The notes: generated from the sequence alone by a model not told the origin. Counted from the stretch's first letter, positions 35,801 to 43,470 are shown. The stretch is 64,000 nt of DNA from JBKHYJ01 sp046565505 (GCA_046565505.1 JBKHYJ010000105.1:62001-126000), one strand, 5' to 3'. A program made the numbers and translations.

Positions 35801-36380
35801 GGACCCTGAACCCGATTTCGTCGAACAGCCGCCAGATGCCTATCAGCGCGGCCTTGACGTTGCGCGTGTCGAGCTGTGTTTCGACCAGCAGAACGTCCGC
35901 CCCGCCCGCGACCAGCCCCTCGGCCTGGTCATGGAACGCCTCAATCAACTGGTCGAACGTGATCCCGCCGACTACGGAGATGGATTTGGTCGTCGGCCCC
36001 ATCGAGCCGGCGACGAACCGCGGCCGGCCAGTGGTCGAAGCCGCGGCGGCCGCCTGGCGCGCGAGCCGCGCCGCCGTTTCGTTCAGCTCGCGCACACGGT
36101 CTTCGAGCCCATACTCCGCGAGGACGATCCCCGTGCCGCCGAACGTGTTCGTCTCTATTATGTCCGCGCCCGCCTCCAGGTAGCCGCGGTGGATGTCGAG
36201 CACGACGTCGGGCCTCGTGATGACGAGGTTCTCGTTGCAGCCTTCGAGGTGCGGCCCGCCGAAATCGCCCGCCTTCAGGTCATGCGCTTGAATGGCCGTG
36301 CCGGTCGCGCCGTCCAGCACGAGTATTCGCTCGGCCAACAACTCTTCCAGCAACCGTGTGCGTTCTTCTCGCTCAGTCAT
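32883..36380 (-). CDS. metH: cobalamin-dependent methionine synthase
   Basis: Transfers the methyl group of 5-methyltetrahydrofolate to homocysteine through cobalamin. About 1165 residues, slightly shorter than the E. coli enzyme but with all four modules: homocysteine domain (ILVLDGATGTAIQ; LNCATGP and GGCCGTT for zinc), pterin domain (VGERTNEVGSRKFKRL), B12 domain with DVHDIGKN, and the C-terminal SAM-binding reactivation domain (RGKRYSFGYPACPDL). The ATG at 36380 matches the family; a GTG five codons upstream is possible. There is no cobalamin or SAM riboswitch directly upstream. It opens the methionine/sulfur island of this window. Confidence 0.98.
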   Translation of the reverse strand: MTEREERTRLLEELLAERILVLDGATGTAIQAHDLKAGDFGGPHLEGCNENLVITRPDVVLDIHRGYLEAGADIIETNTFGGTGIVLAEYGLEDRVRELNETAARLARQAAAAASTTGRPRFVAGSMGPTTKSISVVGGITFDQLIEAFHDQAEGLVAGGADVLLVETQLDTRNVKAALIGIWRLFDEIGFRVPVMVSGTIETLGTMLAGQTAEAFAVSMMHADLLSIGLNCATGPEFMTDHIRSVAGIARTRVSCIPNAGLPNEDGVYLETPDSFAATIERFVDHGWINIVGGCCGTTAAHIRRLSQMVEGKRPRVPVDHHRTLFSGIEFCEASEDQRPLIVGERTNEVGSRKFKRLVTEEKYEEAAEIARQQVKGGAQVCDVNLQNADRDEIYDIDRFYERLIRVVKTPIMIDTTDPVAIERSLTYCQGKSIINSINLEDGLEKFERVTPLAHKYGAALIVGCIDEDKEQAQAITRERKLAVAKRSVKLLTEDYGIRPEDIIIDPLVFPCATGDQNYTGSAEETIEGVRLIKQEIPHVKTVLGISNVSFGLPEAGREVLNSVFLYHCTKAGLDLAIVNSEKLERYASIPEEERRLAEDLLWNRGDDPIAAFAAHFRSASSRKKKVASDLPLDARLANYIIEGTKDGLIDDLNLKLKEAAPLDIINGPLMDGMNEVGRLFNNNELIVAEVLQSAEAMKAAVSHLERFMEKSDTSTRGRIILATVKGDVHDIGKNLVDIILSNNGYQVINLGIKVPPEILIQAVREHGPDAIGLSGLLVKSAQQMVITAGDLRDAKIELPLLVGGAALSDRFTRTKIAPAYGGTVVYANDAMNGLDILNRVMNPAERARLEADLLERDLGAVAPAPQAAFAETQQRSSKVSLDVEIPPAPDLDRHVLEVEDLDEVWGYINPQMLYGRHMGLRGRFSDLIEAGDRRAVELEEKIEKVKQEFRAGAMRVRVVWQFFEAEPEGNRIHVFAGRGADGPVETLQFPRQRKPDGMALSDLVLPPRRDARAGEITRDHIAMFATTAGEGIRELAEEAKQKGEYLRSYAMQALALETAEAAAEWLHARLRAMWGFADPADLTRQALFQARYRGKRYSFGYPACPDLDSQAILFRLLRPEQVGIELTEGFMMEPEASVSALVFHHPDATYFSVGAQEVAEATAD

Positions 36381-36465
36381 TGTATAAAATCTCACTTAGA
36401 TGGGCTGACGGATAACCCGCCATTATTGTCATGGCGTTAATCGAAATCACCTATTCAGAAATCAC

Positions 36466-37065
36466 CTACCATTCAAAGGGCGGCTTCTCTTCGGCCGCTT
36501 TCTTCGCGTCCGGCTGGGCGTCTTCCTTCTTTGACGACAGCCCTAGCAGGCGGCGAATCTCCGGCCTCCGCTCGCCCGCGACGGCCGTCATGGTGACGTA
36601 TATCGAATCGAACATGCTCTTTGTGAGCGAGGGCGCCGAACTCACCAGGTACTTGTAGCCCACGTCTTCGTCGGCATCCACGAAGAAGCTCCCGATCGTT
36701 ATCGCGTCGTTGGTCGAAAGCAGGTACTTGTAGATTTCGTCCCTGCTCGTCACGCCTTTCAGGCTGCCGAAATTGTAGATGTAGAATCCGACCATCCCTT
36801 TCCGCCTGTCGTTGACTATGACGACCGTCGTCTTGCCGCCCTTCGGGTCGAGGTAGCTCGACACGACCATGTCGGGCGTCGTCTTGCCCGCGTCCACCGT
36901 CGCGCCCAACTGCTGCAAAAACTGTTTCACCCGGTCGGCGAACGTGAGCCTGGGCGCGGGCCTCGCCGCTTGTGGTGGCGACTGGGGCTGTTCGGCCTGC
37001 TGCGCGAGCCCCGCGCCGACGGGCGCGAGCGCGACAAGGACAGTGGCTATCGCTCTTTTATTCAT
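36466..37065 (-). CDS. exported YbjN-like protein (first of two)
   Basis: 199 residues: a signal peptide (1-21), a Pro/Gln linker and a YbjN/type III chaperone-like domain (about 40-165) with VVIVNDRRKGMVGFYIYN and DADEDVGYKYLVSSA. The last 30 residues are charged. Function unknown. It lies between metH and a second protein of the same kind, about 105 bases apart on the same strand, so these are likely one transcription unit. Confidence 0.65.
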   Translation of the reverse strand: MNKRAIATVLVALAPVGAGLAQQAEQPQSPPQAARPAPRLTFADRVKQFLQQLGATVDAGKTTPDMVVSSYLDPKGGKTTVVIVNDRRKGMVGFYIYNFGSLKGVTSRDEIYKYLLSTNDAITIGSFFVDADEDVGYKYLVSSAPSLTKSMFDSIYVTMTAVAGERRPEIRRLLGLSSKKEDAQPDAKKAAEEKPPFEW

Positions 37066-37169
37066 AGCATCCACCCCGCGACAGGATTCATTAAGACGCG
37101 GGTTAGGCACCCGGGGTCCGGCCTCGCGCCCGCGCCGTGCCGTCCGCGTGAATCCCGCGTCATGCCCGT

Positions 37170-37673
37170 TCAGTCCTTTCGCATATATTCATCAAGTATC
37201 GGCGTATAATCGTCGGCTATACGCAGCAGCTCGATGACCGCGACGCGGAACGATTCAAAGCCCACGCCGTTCTCGGTCGTGAAAGTGAACCGCGCGCCGA
37301 TGTCGCCCTGCTCGTCGGCGAAGAATGTTGAGAAGGCGCGGTGGTTGGCCTCAAGCAGCCTCTGGAGCATCTTCTCGCGGTTGGTCGAGCGGGAGAGGCT
37401 GAAGTAACGGCCATGAGATTTCGCGTAGGCCGTGAGGACGAGCGACTGGTCCTTGCGGATCTCCACGTAAAGGTCGAGCCGGTCGGCATGGCCGTTCTCC
37501 GCGCGCGGCACGACCAGCGTATTCGCGTTCTTAGGGTGGGCAACGTACTGCATCCCCATCTTGTCGAGATACCCTTTCAAGGCCGCCGTGGTGATCCCGC
37601 GCTGCTGCACGCCGGCCGGTGCCATCGCGAGAAGTGCGCCCGCGAGGACTGGAATGGCGATTCGTTTCCTCAT
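37170..37673 (-). CDS. exported YbjN-like protein (second of two)
   Basis: 167 residues with a signal peptide (1-20) and a YbjN-like domain: LDKMGMQYVAHPKNANTLVV, then DIGARFTFTTENGVGFE and a C-terminal helix. It is only distantly similar to its neighbour but has the same length, order and fold pattern. Its place between metH and the methyltransferase-MTHFR gene may be chance. The frame is open upstream to 37730; the chosen start gives a normal signal peptide. Confidence 0.65.
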   Translation of the reverse strand: MRKRIAIPVLAGALLAMAPAGVQQRGITTAALKGYLDKMGMQYVAHPKNANTLVVPRAENGHADRLDLYVEIRKDQSLVLTAYAKSHGRYFSLSRSTNREKMLQRLLEANHRAFSTFFADEQGDIGARFTFTTENGVGFESFRVAVIELLRIADDYTPILDEYMRKD

Positions 37674-37846
37674 TATTCTCAAATAGCTCCCGCTCGGTAG
37701 AGTGTGACCGCGCCCCGCGCGCGAAATCACCCAGTGCTTAAGCCATCAAAACTAACACAGGCAATCGCCGTTTGTCATTAATCCCCCCGCCCGCCGCGTT
37801 TCGGGCCGGGGGCCACTGGCGCCCGGCGAAGCCCCCGGAGCGCGGC

Positions 37847-39676
37847 TCACAGTACGGAAAAGACATCGAGCGCGTACTGCACTCTGCCGAACGGGGCCGA
37901 CACCTGCACACCCTGGACCACGTCCGATATTTCCAGAAGCGTCTCGCGGGCGATGGCTAAGCCCTCCTCGCGCGCCGCGTCCTTGTCCGTTATGCGCTGC
38001 ATGCGCTTGAGGACGGACGCCGGGACGACGACGCCGGGGACCTCGTTGGCTAAGAATTCCGCGTTGCGGTAGCTGACGAGCGGCCAGACGCCCGCTATGA
38101 CAGGTATGCGGCAGTGCTCGATCCGCTTCAGAAAGCTCCTCAGTTGGTCGACATCAAACGTAGGCTGTGTGATGGCGTATTCGGCCCCGGCCTCGACCTT
38201 GTATTCAAACCTGCGCAACTCGTAATCGAGATCGACCGCGCAGGGGTTCACCCCCACGCCGACGTAAAACGACGTGGGCGTGCCGATTGGGTTGCCGCCT
38301 ATGTCAAGCCCGTGGTTGAGCCGGTTGACCATGTTGACGAGCCCGATGGAGTCTATGTCGAAGACGGCCGTCGCCTCCGGGTATGGCCCCATCTTCGGCG
38401 GGTCGCCAGTGATGATTAAAAGGTTCCTGAGCCCCAGCCCCGCCGCGCCGAGCAGGTCGCTCGTCATCCCGAGCAGGTTCCTGTCGCGGCAGCAGTAATG
38501 CACGACCGTTTCTATGCCGACTTGCTGCTCGATGAGGGTTGAGACGGCCAGCACCCCCATACGCGACTGCGCGCGCGGGCCGTCGGGCACGTTGACCGCG
38601 TCGACGCCCGCCTCTTTCAGCAGGCGTACGCCTTCGAGCATCTTCGCCGGGTCGCACCCCTTGGGCGGGACGATCTCGACAGACGTGACGAACTCGCCCG
38701 CGCAAATCTTCCGCGCGAACCTCGACTTCTCGGCGCGCGGGGTCACCTTGACATCGAGCGGCGTTTCTTCGGAAACGAAGACGCGGACGGCGGAGCGGCC
38801 GGGCGAAAGCGCCGCCGCGGCGTTAGCGATCTCTTTTATGTGCTTGGGCGTGGTCCCGCAGCACCCGCCGACGAATTTCGCCCCCGCCTGAATGAGCCGC
38901 TTGGCGTACTTCGCCATGTAATCGGGCGAGGCCATGTAGAACATGCGCCCATCGACCTGGCGCGGCAGGCCCGCGTTGGGCTGTGCCGACAGCTTGTGCT
39001 TGGTGATCGCCCGCATCTTCTCTATGACTTCGAGCATCGCGTGCGGCCCGATCGAGCAATTCAACCCGATGACGTCTGCGCCCCACTCGTCCAGCCGCTT
39101 CGTGAAAATCTCCGGCGACGTGCCGTAGCTCGTGCTGCCATCATTCTGAATCGTCATCTGAGCCACGACCGGCAGGTCGCACACGGAGTGAATGGCCGTC
39201 AGCGCCTCATGAATCTCCGCCACGTCCGAGAAGGTTTCCAGCACGAACAGATCGACGCCGCCTTCGAGCAGGGCTTCGACCTGCTCGCGGAAGATCGCGC
39301 GCGCCTCTTCGATCGACGTGGGGCCATATGGCTCTATGCGGATGCCGAGCGGGCCGATCGCCCCCGCGACGAAGGCGCGGTCGCCGGCCGCCTCTCGGGC
39401 GATGCGCACGCCGGAGTTGTTTATCTCGAAAATTTTATCCTCAAGCCCATAGCCGGAGAGCTTCACGCGGTTCGCGCCGTAGGTGTTCGCCTCTATGATG
39501 TCGGCCCCTGCCTTCACGTACTCGCGCTGAACGCCGAGCACCAGGTCCGGGCTAAGCAGGTTCAACTCGTCGTAGCAGCGGTTGATGTATACGCCGCGCG
39601 AGTAAAGCATAGTGCCCATCGCGCCGTCGAATACGTAAACCCGGTCGTCCGTCACTGCGTCGCGGAAATCTTTCAT
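37847..39676 (-). CDS. bifunctional homocysteine S-methyltransferase / methylenetetrahydrofolate reductase
   Basis: 609 residues, a fusion like Bacillus YitJ. Residues 1-290 form a homocysteine methyltransferase domain (VFDGAMGTMLYSRG; LNCSIGP; zinc motif GGCCGTTPKHI). Residues about 320-605 form a MetF-type reductase (VEIVPPKG; ITGDPPKMG; AITQPTFDVD). Together they can make 5-methyl-THF and methylate homocysteine, and MetH nearby uses the same product. Transcription comes from a promoter at about 39.87-39.90 kb and passes a SAM-II riboswitch with terminator, so it should be shut off when SAM is abundant. Confidence 0.95.
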   Translation of the reverse strand: MKDFRDAVTDDRVYVFDGAMGTMLYSRGVYINRCYDELNLLSPDLVLGVQREYVKAGADIIEANTYGANRVKLSGYGLEDKIFEINNSGVRIAREAAGDRAFVAGAIGPLGIRIEPYGPTSIEEARAIFREQVEALLEGGVDLFVLETFSDVAEIHEALTAIHSVCDLPVVAQMTIQNDGSTSYGTSPEIFTKRLDEWGADVIGLNCSIGPHAMLEVIEKMRAITKHKLSAQPNAGLPRQVDGRMFYMASPDYMAKYAKRLIQAGAKFVGGCCGTTPKHIKEIANAAAALSPGRSAVRVFVSEETPLDVKVTPRAEKSRFARKICAGEFVTSVEIVPPKGCDPAKMLEGVRLLKEAGVDAVNVPDGPRAQSRMGVLAVSTLIEQQVGIETVVHYCCRDRNLLGMTSDLLGAAGLGLRNLLIITGDPPKMGPYPEATAVFDIDSIGLVNMVNRLNHGLDIGGNPIGTPTSFYVGVGVNPCAVDLDYELRRFEYKVEAGAEYAITQPTFDVDQLRSFLKRIEHCRIPVIAGVWPLVSYRNAEFLANEVPGVVVPASVLKRMQRITDKDAAREEGLAIARETLLEISDVVQGVQVSAPFGRVQYALDVFSVL

Positions 39677-39759
39677 AATAATTCTCAGGCTTACCCGGCG
39701 TAGACGCCCGCGCGCCGCTCGGCCCCGGCCATCGCCAGGTAGGGCGGCCGGCGGGCGGT

Positions 39760-39793
39760 AAAATTAAAAGCCCCGTGCTAAACTGCACGGGGC
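39760..39793 (-). terminator. terminator of the SAM-II riboswitch before the methyltransferase-MTHFR gene
   Basis: On the minus strand GCCCCGTGC pairs with GCACGGGGC (39785-39793 with 39770-39778) around a loop containing AGTTTA, then TTTTAATTTT. The sequence GTTTAGCA in the loop and stem is the exact complement of TGCTAAAC in the aptamer, so aptamer and terminator compete. Confidence 0.9.
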
Positions 39794-39800
39794 TGAATTC

Positions 39801-39848
39801 GGGCTGTTTAGCAGTTTTTTACGTGGAGCAATTACCTAAATCGCCACG
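39801..39848 (-). ncRNA. SAM-II riboswitch (methyltransferase-MTHFR leader)
   Basis: Minus-strand aptamer. P1 is CGUGG/CCACG, the loop holds GAUUU and UUGC, and the 3' part has UAAAAAACUGCUAAAC, all in the order of the SAM-II consensus. A short pseudoknot helix GGU/GCC is possible. It lies about 125 bases before the gene and just after a good promoter. It is followed by a terminator, so control is by transcription termination: SAM bound, gene off. Confidence 0.9.
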
Positions 39849-39867
39849 CTAAGTTGTCAACACTGTA

Positions 39868-39896
39868 AGAGTACACTCAGAAAACAGCCAAGTCAA
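39868..39896 (-). promoter_or_regulatory. promoter of the SAM-II-controlled methyltransferase-MTHFR gene
   Basis: Minus strand: TTGACT (39891-39896), 17 bases, TACTCT (39868-39873). Transcription should start near 39861, about a dozen bases before the aptamer. Confidence 0.75.
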
Positions 39897-39932
39897 TTAC
39901 GGCCGGCCGGCGCGGGGACGAAAAGTCTCACG

Positions 39933-41327
39933 CTAACCGAAAACGGCCGGGTCCGGGTCGGCGAAAAATTCTTTGTGCAGCCGGCGCACCACCTCATCTA
40001 CGTCGCCCTCGCTGATTACGAACGTAAGGTTTATCTCCGACGCGCCCTGGCTGACCATGTTCACGCTGGCCGGCCCTATCGCATGGAACAGGCGGGCGGC
40101 CACGCCGGGGTTGAATTTCAGGTTGTCGCCGACTATACAGACGATGGCCTTCTCGCGCTCGACGCTCACCTGCCCTATGCCGCTCAAATCGCGCTTAATG
40201 GCTTCAAGGCCGTCCGTGCTATCAAGAGTCATAGAGACAGACACCTCCGACGTAGTAACCACATCGACGGAAGTTTGATAGCGGTCGAACACCTCAAATA
40301 TCGCCCGCAAGAACCCGTACGCCAGGAGCATCCGCGTAGAGGTGACCTTGACGATGGTGACGCCGCGCTTGCTGGCTATGGACTTTATCAGGCCGCCCGA
40401 CGATTGGGGATTCGCCACGATCAGGGTCCCCTCCCCCGCGGGGTTCCGTGTGTTGTAGATGTGCACTGGTATGTTCCTTTCGACAGCAGGCAGCACGGTG
40501 CTGGGGTGCAGGACCTTCGCGCCGAAGTATGACAGCTCCGCGGCCTCCGCGAACGAGATGACGCGTATGCGCCGCGCGTCGGGGGCGATGCGCGGGTCGG
40601 CCGTCATCAGCCCGTCAACGTCTGTCCATATTTCAATCGCCTCGGCCCCGAGCGCCGCGCCGATTATCGCGGCCGAATAGTCGGAGCCCCCGCGGCCGAT
40701 CGTGGTCGTGACTTCGTTCAACGTCGACCCGATGAACCCCTGCGCGAGCGGCACGCGCCCGGCCTCTAACAGCGGCAGAAGCTCGCCCCGGGTCCGCGTT
40801 TCGGTCTCCGCCATATCGGGCGCGGCGCTCGTGAAGCGATTGTCCGTGATGACGAAGCGGCGCGAGTCAACCAGCTCGACCGGGACGCCTCGCGCGGAGA
40901 GGGCGCCGGCTATGACGAGCGACGAGAGGCGCTCGCCGAACGAGGCGATGGCGTCCTGGCTGCGCGGCGTAAGCTCGCCGAGCGTCGAGACGGAGCGCGC
41001 CAGGTTTTCGAGCTCGGCGAACAGTTCGCCCATCCGGCGCTCTATCGAATCGAGCGAGTAAGGGCCCGCCGCATGCCGAGCGGCCGGCGGCAGCGACTCT
41101 CGCGCGGTCGAAAGGTGGCGCTCGCGCAGTTCGTCGATGACCGGCTCGGCCTCGTCGTACCGCCGCCGGGCTGTGAGGGCTATGCGCAGCAGGGAGTCCG
41201 TGACGCGGGCCATCGCCGACACGACGACGACGGGCGAGCGATGAATGTTACACGCGACAATCTCTGCCACCTGGTTTATCGCGGCCGCGTCCTGAACGGA
41301 CGTGCCGCCGAATTTCATCACGATCAT
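39933..41327 (-). CDS. lysC: aspartate kinase
   Basis: First step of the aspartate family (Lys, Thr, Met): phosphorylates aspartate. 464 residues, monofunctional. The N-terminus MKFGGTSV, the central GRGGSDYSAAIIG and two C-terminal ACT domains (from about 310; KVTSTRMLLAYGFL) are present. Feedback by lysine or threonine is usual, but cannot be read here. It lies 147 bases after the moaD-like gene on the same strand, so it may be part of the SAM-II-controlled transcript. The gap carries short GCG-rich repeated motifs (TTCGCG). Confidence 0.95.
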   Translation of the reverse strand: MIVMKFGGTSVQDAAAINQVAEIVACNIHRSPVVVVSAMARVTDSLLRIALTARRRYDEAEPVIDELRERHLSTARESLPPAARHAAGPYSLDSIERRMGELFAELENLARSVSTLGELTPRSQDAIASFGERLSSLVIAGALSARGVPVELVDSRRFVITDNRFTSAAPDMAETETRTRGELLPLLEAGRVPLAQGFIGSTLNEVTTTIGRGGSDYSAAIIGAALGAEAIEIWTDVDGLMTADPRIAPDARRIRVISFAEAAELSYFGAKVLHPSTVLPAVERNIPVHIYNTRNPAGEGTLIVANPQSSGGLIKSIASKRGVTIVKVTSTRMLLAYGFLRAIFEVFDRYQTSVDVVTTSEVSVSMTLDSTDGLEAIKRDLSGIGQVSVEREKAIVCIVGDNLKFNPGVAARLFHAIGPASVNMVSQGASEINLTFVISEGDVDEVVRRLHKEFFADPDPAVFG

Positions 41328-41474
41328 ATGCAGTTCCTGGAACCTGTACGCGGAGTATGGGACTTCGGTTCGCCTCTCGGGCCTTCACATCCTTGCGCGA
41401 AACGAGAACTATTTTGCGCGAAGACGCGAAGAGAAGCAAAGCGAATCCCGGCGTCTGGCCCGCCCATCCCGGAA

Positions 41475-41750
41475 TCAGCCTCCCGCGATGGCGAGCACTA
41501 TCGAGAGTTCCGCGCCATCGGGGACTTGGGTCGAGAGGTTTTCGAGGAACCGCACGTCCTCGCCGTCAACGTAGACGTTGATGAACCGGCGCAGCCTCCC
41601 GTCATCTTCACACAGGCGGGAGCGAATGCCGGGGTGGCGGTCATCGAGCCGGGCGATTATCTCCTCGACCGTGCCGGCTTCGACCTCGACGGCGTCCTGG
41701 TCTGCGGTCAGTCTTCTGAGCGGCGTCGGTATGATTAGCTTAAGCGGCAT
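41475..41750 (-). CDS. MoaD/ThiS-family sulfur carrier protein
   Basis: 91 residues with the ubiquitin-like beta-grasp sequence pattern of MoaD/ThiS: an N-terminal strand LKLIIPTPLRRLT, VEVEAGTVEEIIARL, INVYVDGEDVRFL, and the essential C-terminal Gly-Gly (IAGG). That tail is adenylated and turned into a thiocarboxylate that donates sulfur. Its start overlaps the end of the threonine-synthase gene by 11 bases and it has AAGGAGA, so the two are made together. No molybdopterin or thiamine genes are near, which argues for a role with the PLP enzyme rather than cofactor synthesis. Confidence 0.88.
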   Translation of the reverse strand: MPLKLIIPTPLRRLTADQDAVEVEAGTVEEIIARLDDRHPGIRSRLCEDDGRLRRFINVYVDGEDVRFLENLSTQVPDGAELSIVLAIAGG

Positions 41751-42987
41751 TCGATTTCTCCTTCCGGTTAACAATTGCCTGCTCGAACTGAGCGACGCGC
41801 GGGTCAATCGGCGCGGGCAACGTCACCTCGGCGGATTCCGGCGTCTTCAGCCCGTTGCCCGTGATGGCGACGACCGTCAAGTCATCCGGCTTGATCCGCC
41901 CTTGGTCGGCGAGTTTCTTCGTCACCGCCACGGTCACGCCTCCGGCAGTCTCGGTAAAGACCCCCTCCGTTTCGGCCAGCAGCCTAACGCCGAGGACGGT
42001 CTCCTCATCGGTCACGTCTTCGGACCAGCCCCCGCTCGCGGCGATCAGCGCCGCCGCATGGTAGCCGTCGGCCGGATTGCCTATCGCGAGCGAGCGGGCG
42101 GCGGTCGCGGGCTTGACGGGTTGAATGTCCGTGGACCCGCGCTTGACCGCCGCGGCGATTGGGTTGCACCCCGCCGGCTGCGCCCCGTACAGGCGGGTGC
42201 TCACTTCGCCCGCGAGCAAGCCTAGGCCCTCAAGCTCTTTCAGCCCTTTGTATATTTTTGTGATGAGCGAGCCGCCCGCCATCGGGACGACGACGGCCGC
42301 CGGCGCACGCCAGCCTAGTTGCTCGGCTATCTCGTAGCCGAACGTCTTCGAGCCTTCGCCATAAAATGGCCTGAGGTTCACGTTCACGAACCCCCAACGG
42401 TGCCGCTCGGCTATCTCCGTGCATAGCCGGTTCACGTCGTCGTAGTTGCCCCGCACACGGATCAACGCCGCGCCGTAGATGGCGGTCGCGATGATTTTGT
42501 TCGGCTCAAGGCTTTCCGGGACCAGGACGTAAGCGGGCAATCCCGCCGCCGCCGCGTTTGCCGCCACCGAATTCGCCAGGTTCCCAGTCGAGGCGCAACC
42601 CACGGCGTCAAGGCCGAATTCGCGCGCTTTGTTTACGGCCACCGCCGTCACGCGGTCTTTGAATGAAAGCGTCGGAGAATTGACGCCATCGTTTTTGACG
42701 TAGAGATTGTTGAGCCCCAGCGCGCGGCCGAGCCTTTCGGCGCGGATGAGCGGGGTCGCCCCGCTCGCGCGGCCCACGACGGGCTCCGCGTCTAGGGGCA
42801 ACAACTCGCGGTAACGCCAAAGATTTTCCGCGCGCGAGGCAATCACTTCGCGCGACAGAACGCGGGATATCGCCGCGTAATCGTAATCGACTTCGAGCGG
42901 CGCAAAACAGTCTTCGCACCCGGCTGTGGGGAGCTTCGGGTACTGGCGGCCGCACTCCCGACACTTCAATCCTTTCACAAAACTCAT
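41740..42987 (-). CDS. thrC: threonine synthase-like PLP enzyme, SAM-II controlled
   Basis: 415 residues, fold type II. An N-terminal zinc ribbon has CxxC pairs (C9/C12 and C24/C27). The PLP lysine is in LSFKDR, and ASTGNLANSV binds the phosphate of the cofactor. ThrC converts O-phosphohomoserine to threonine. Two SAM-II riboswitches precede it and a sulfur-carrier gene overlaps its end, neither of which is expected for threonine synthesis. It may instead, or also, replace the phosphate of O-phosphohomoserine with sulfur to make homocysteine. GGAGGTGA precedes the ATG. Confidence 0.9.
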   Translation of the reverse strand: MSFVKGLKCRECGRQYPKLPTAGCEDCFAPLEVDYDYAAISRVLSREVIASRAENLWRYRELLPLDAEPVVGRASGATPLIRAERLGRALGLNNLYVKNDGVNSPTLSFKDRVTAVAVNKAREFGLDAVGCASTGNLANSVAANAAAAGLPAYVLVPESLEPNKIIATAIYGAALIRVRGNYDDVNRLCTEIAERHRWGFVNVNLRPFYGEGSKTFGYEIAEQLGWRAPAAVVVPMAGGSLITKIYKGLKELEGLGLLAGEVSTRLYGAQPAGCNPIAAAVKRGSTDIQPVKPATAARSLAIGNPADGYHAAALIAASGGWSEDVTDEETVLGVRLLAETEGVFTETAGGVTVAVTKKLADQGRIKPDDLTVVAITGNGLKTPESAEVTLPAPIDPRVAQFEQAIVNRKEKSNAA

Positions 42988-43094
42988 TAATTCACCTCCG
43001 CGCCTTCGGCCCGAGGTACGCGCCGCGGTTTCCGCGCTCTGCGTCGAGCTTCAGCGCACCCGTCGCGCGGCCGGGACCGAAAGCTATTTAAGGC

Positions 43095-43130
43095 CAAAAG
43101 GAAAAGCCCCGCGCCAAACGAGCGCGGGGC
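43095..43130 (-). terminator. terminator of the second tandem SAM-II riboswitch
   Basis: Minus strand: GCCCCGCGC (43122-43130) pairs with GCGCGGGGC (43106-43114), then TTTTCCTTTT. The loop and stem contain GTTTGGC, which can pair with GCTAAAC of the preceding aptamer (one G-U). Confidence 0.88.
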
Positions 43131-43143
43131 CTGTGATCCCTTT

Positions 43144-43193
43144 GAGCTGTTTAGCAGTTTTTTACGTGGAGCAAGTCACCTTAAATCGCCACG
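43144..43193 (-). ncRNA. SAM-II riboswitch, second of the tandem pair before thrC
   Basis: Minus strand. CGUGG/CCACG stem, GAUUU and UUGC in the loop, UAAAAAACUGCUAAAC at the 3' side. A GGU/GCU pseudoknot pairing differs by compensatory change from the other copies. It lies between the two terminators. Confidence 0.9.
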
Positions 43194-43211
43194 TATTCAT
43201 CTTTGGAAAGA

Positions 43212-43246
43212 GCAAAACGAAAAGCCCGCGCCAAACCGGCGCGGGC
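43212..43246 (-). terminator. terminator of the first tandem SAM-II riboswitch
   Basis: Minus strand: GCCCGCGCC (43238-43246) pairs with GGCGCGGGC (43224-43232), then TTTTCGTTTT. CGGTTTGGC in the loop can pair with GCTAAACCG of its aptamer over nine positions with one G-U. Confidence 0.9.
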
Positions 43247-43260
43247 CCTGAAATCTCCCT

Positions 43261-43310
43261 AACGGTTTAGCACATATTTAACGTGGAGCAATTCGCTTTA
43301 AATCACCACG
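43261..43310 (-). ncRNA. SAM-II riboswitch, first of the tandem pair before thrC
   Basis: Minus strand. It gives the closest match of the three to the SAM-II consensus: CGUGGUGAUUU, then UUGC, then CCACGUUAAA, then GCUAAA. The GCG/CGU pseudoknot pairing is possible. Two aptamers each with a terminator would give a steeper or lower-leakage response to SAM than one. Confidence 0.93.
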
Positions 43311-43329
43311 TCCTTTTCGGAAGCCCCAG

Positions 43330-43357
43330 AGTACAATTTCGCCTCGCGCCATGTCAA
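43330..43357 (-). promoter_or_regulatory. promoter of the thrC-moaD operon
   Basis: Minus strand: TTGACA (43352-43357), 16 bases, TGTACT (43330-43335). The expected start, near 43323, lies about 13 bases before the first SAM-II aptamer. Confidence 0.75.
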
Positions 43358-43427
43358 GAAAATTCTTCCCGGCGGGATGACTGGCCGGCCTGTCTTCAAA
43401 AAATTACAACCCGAGACAAAAACGTGC

Positions 43428-43456
43428 TTGACCTTATCGAGAAGCGAGAGTATACC
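43428..43456 (+). promoter_or_regulatory. promoter of the sulfate-reduction operon
   Basis: TTGACC (43428-43433), exactly 17 bases, TATACC (43451-43456). Expected start near 43463, a few bases before the first stem of the leader RNA. Confidence 0.75.
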
Positions 43457-43470
43457 TGAATACGTTTGAA

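Noticed and set aside
33627..36440. Very long open frame antisense to metH (also others antisense to proS, carB, ftsH and the methyltransferase-MTHFR gene)
   Set aside because: They mirror strongly supported genes, are rich in Arg and His and have no family resemblance; such antisense frames are common in high-GC DNA.
36381..36465. Possible cobalamin or SAM riboswitch before metH
   Set aside because: The gap is too short and lacks the conserved elements of either class; only a short direct repeat (TAGGTGATTTC) is seen.
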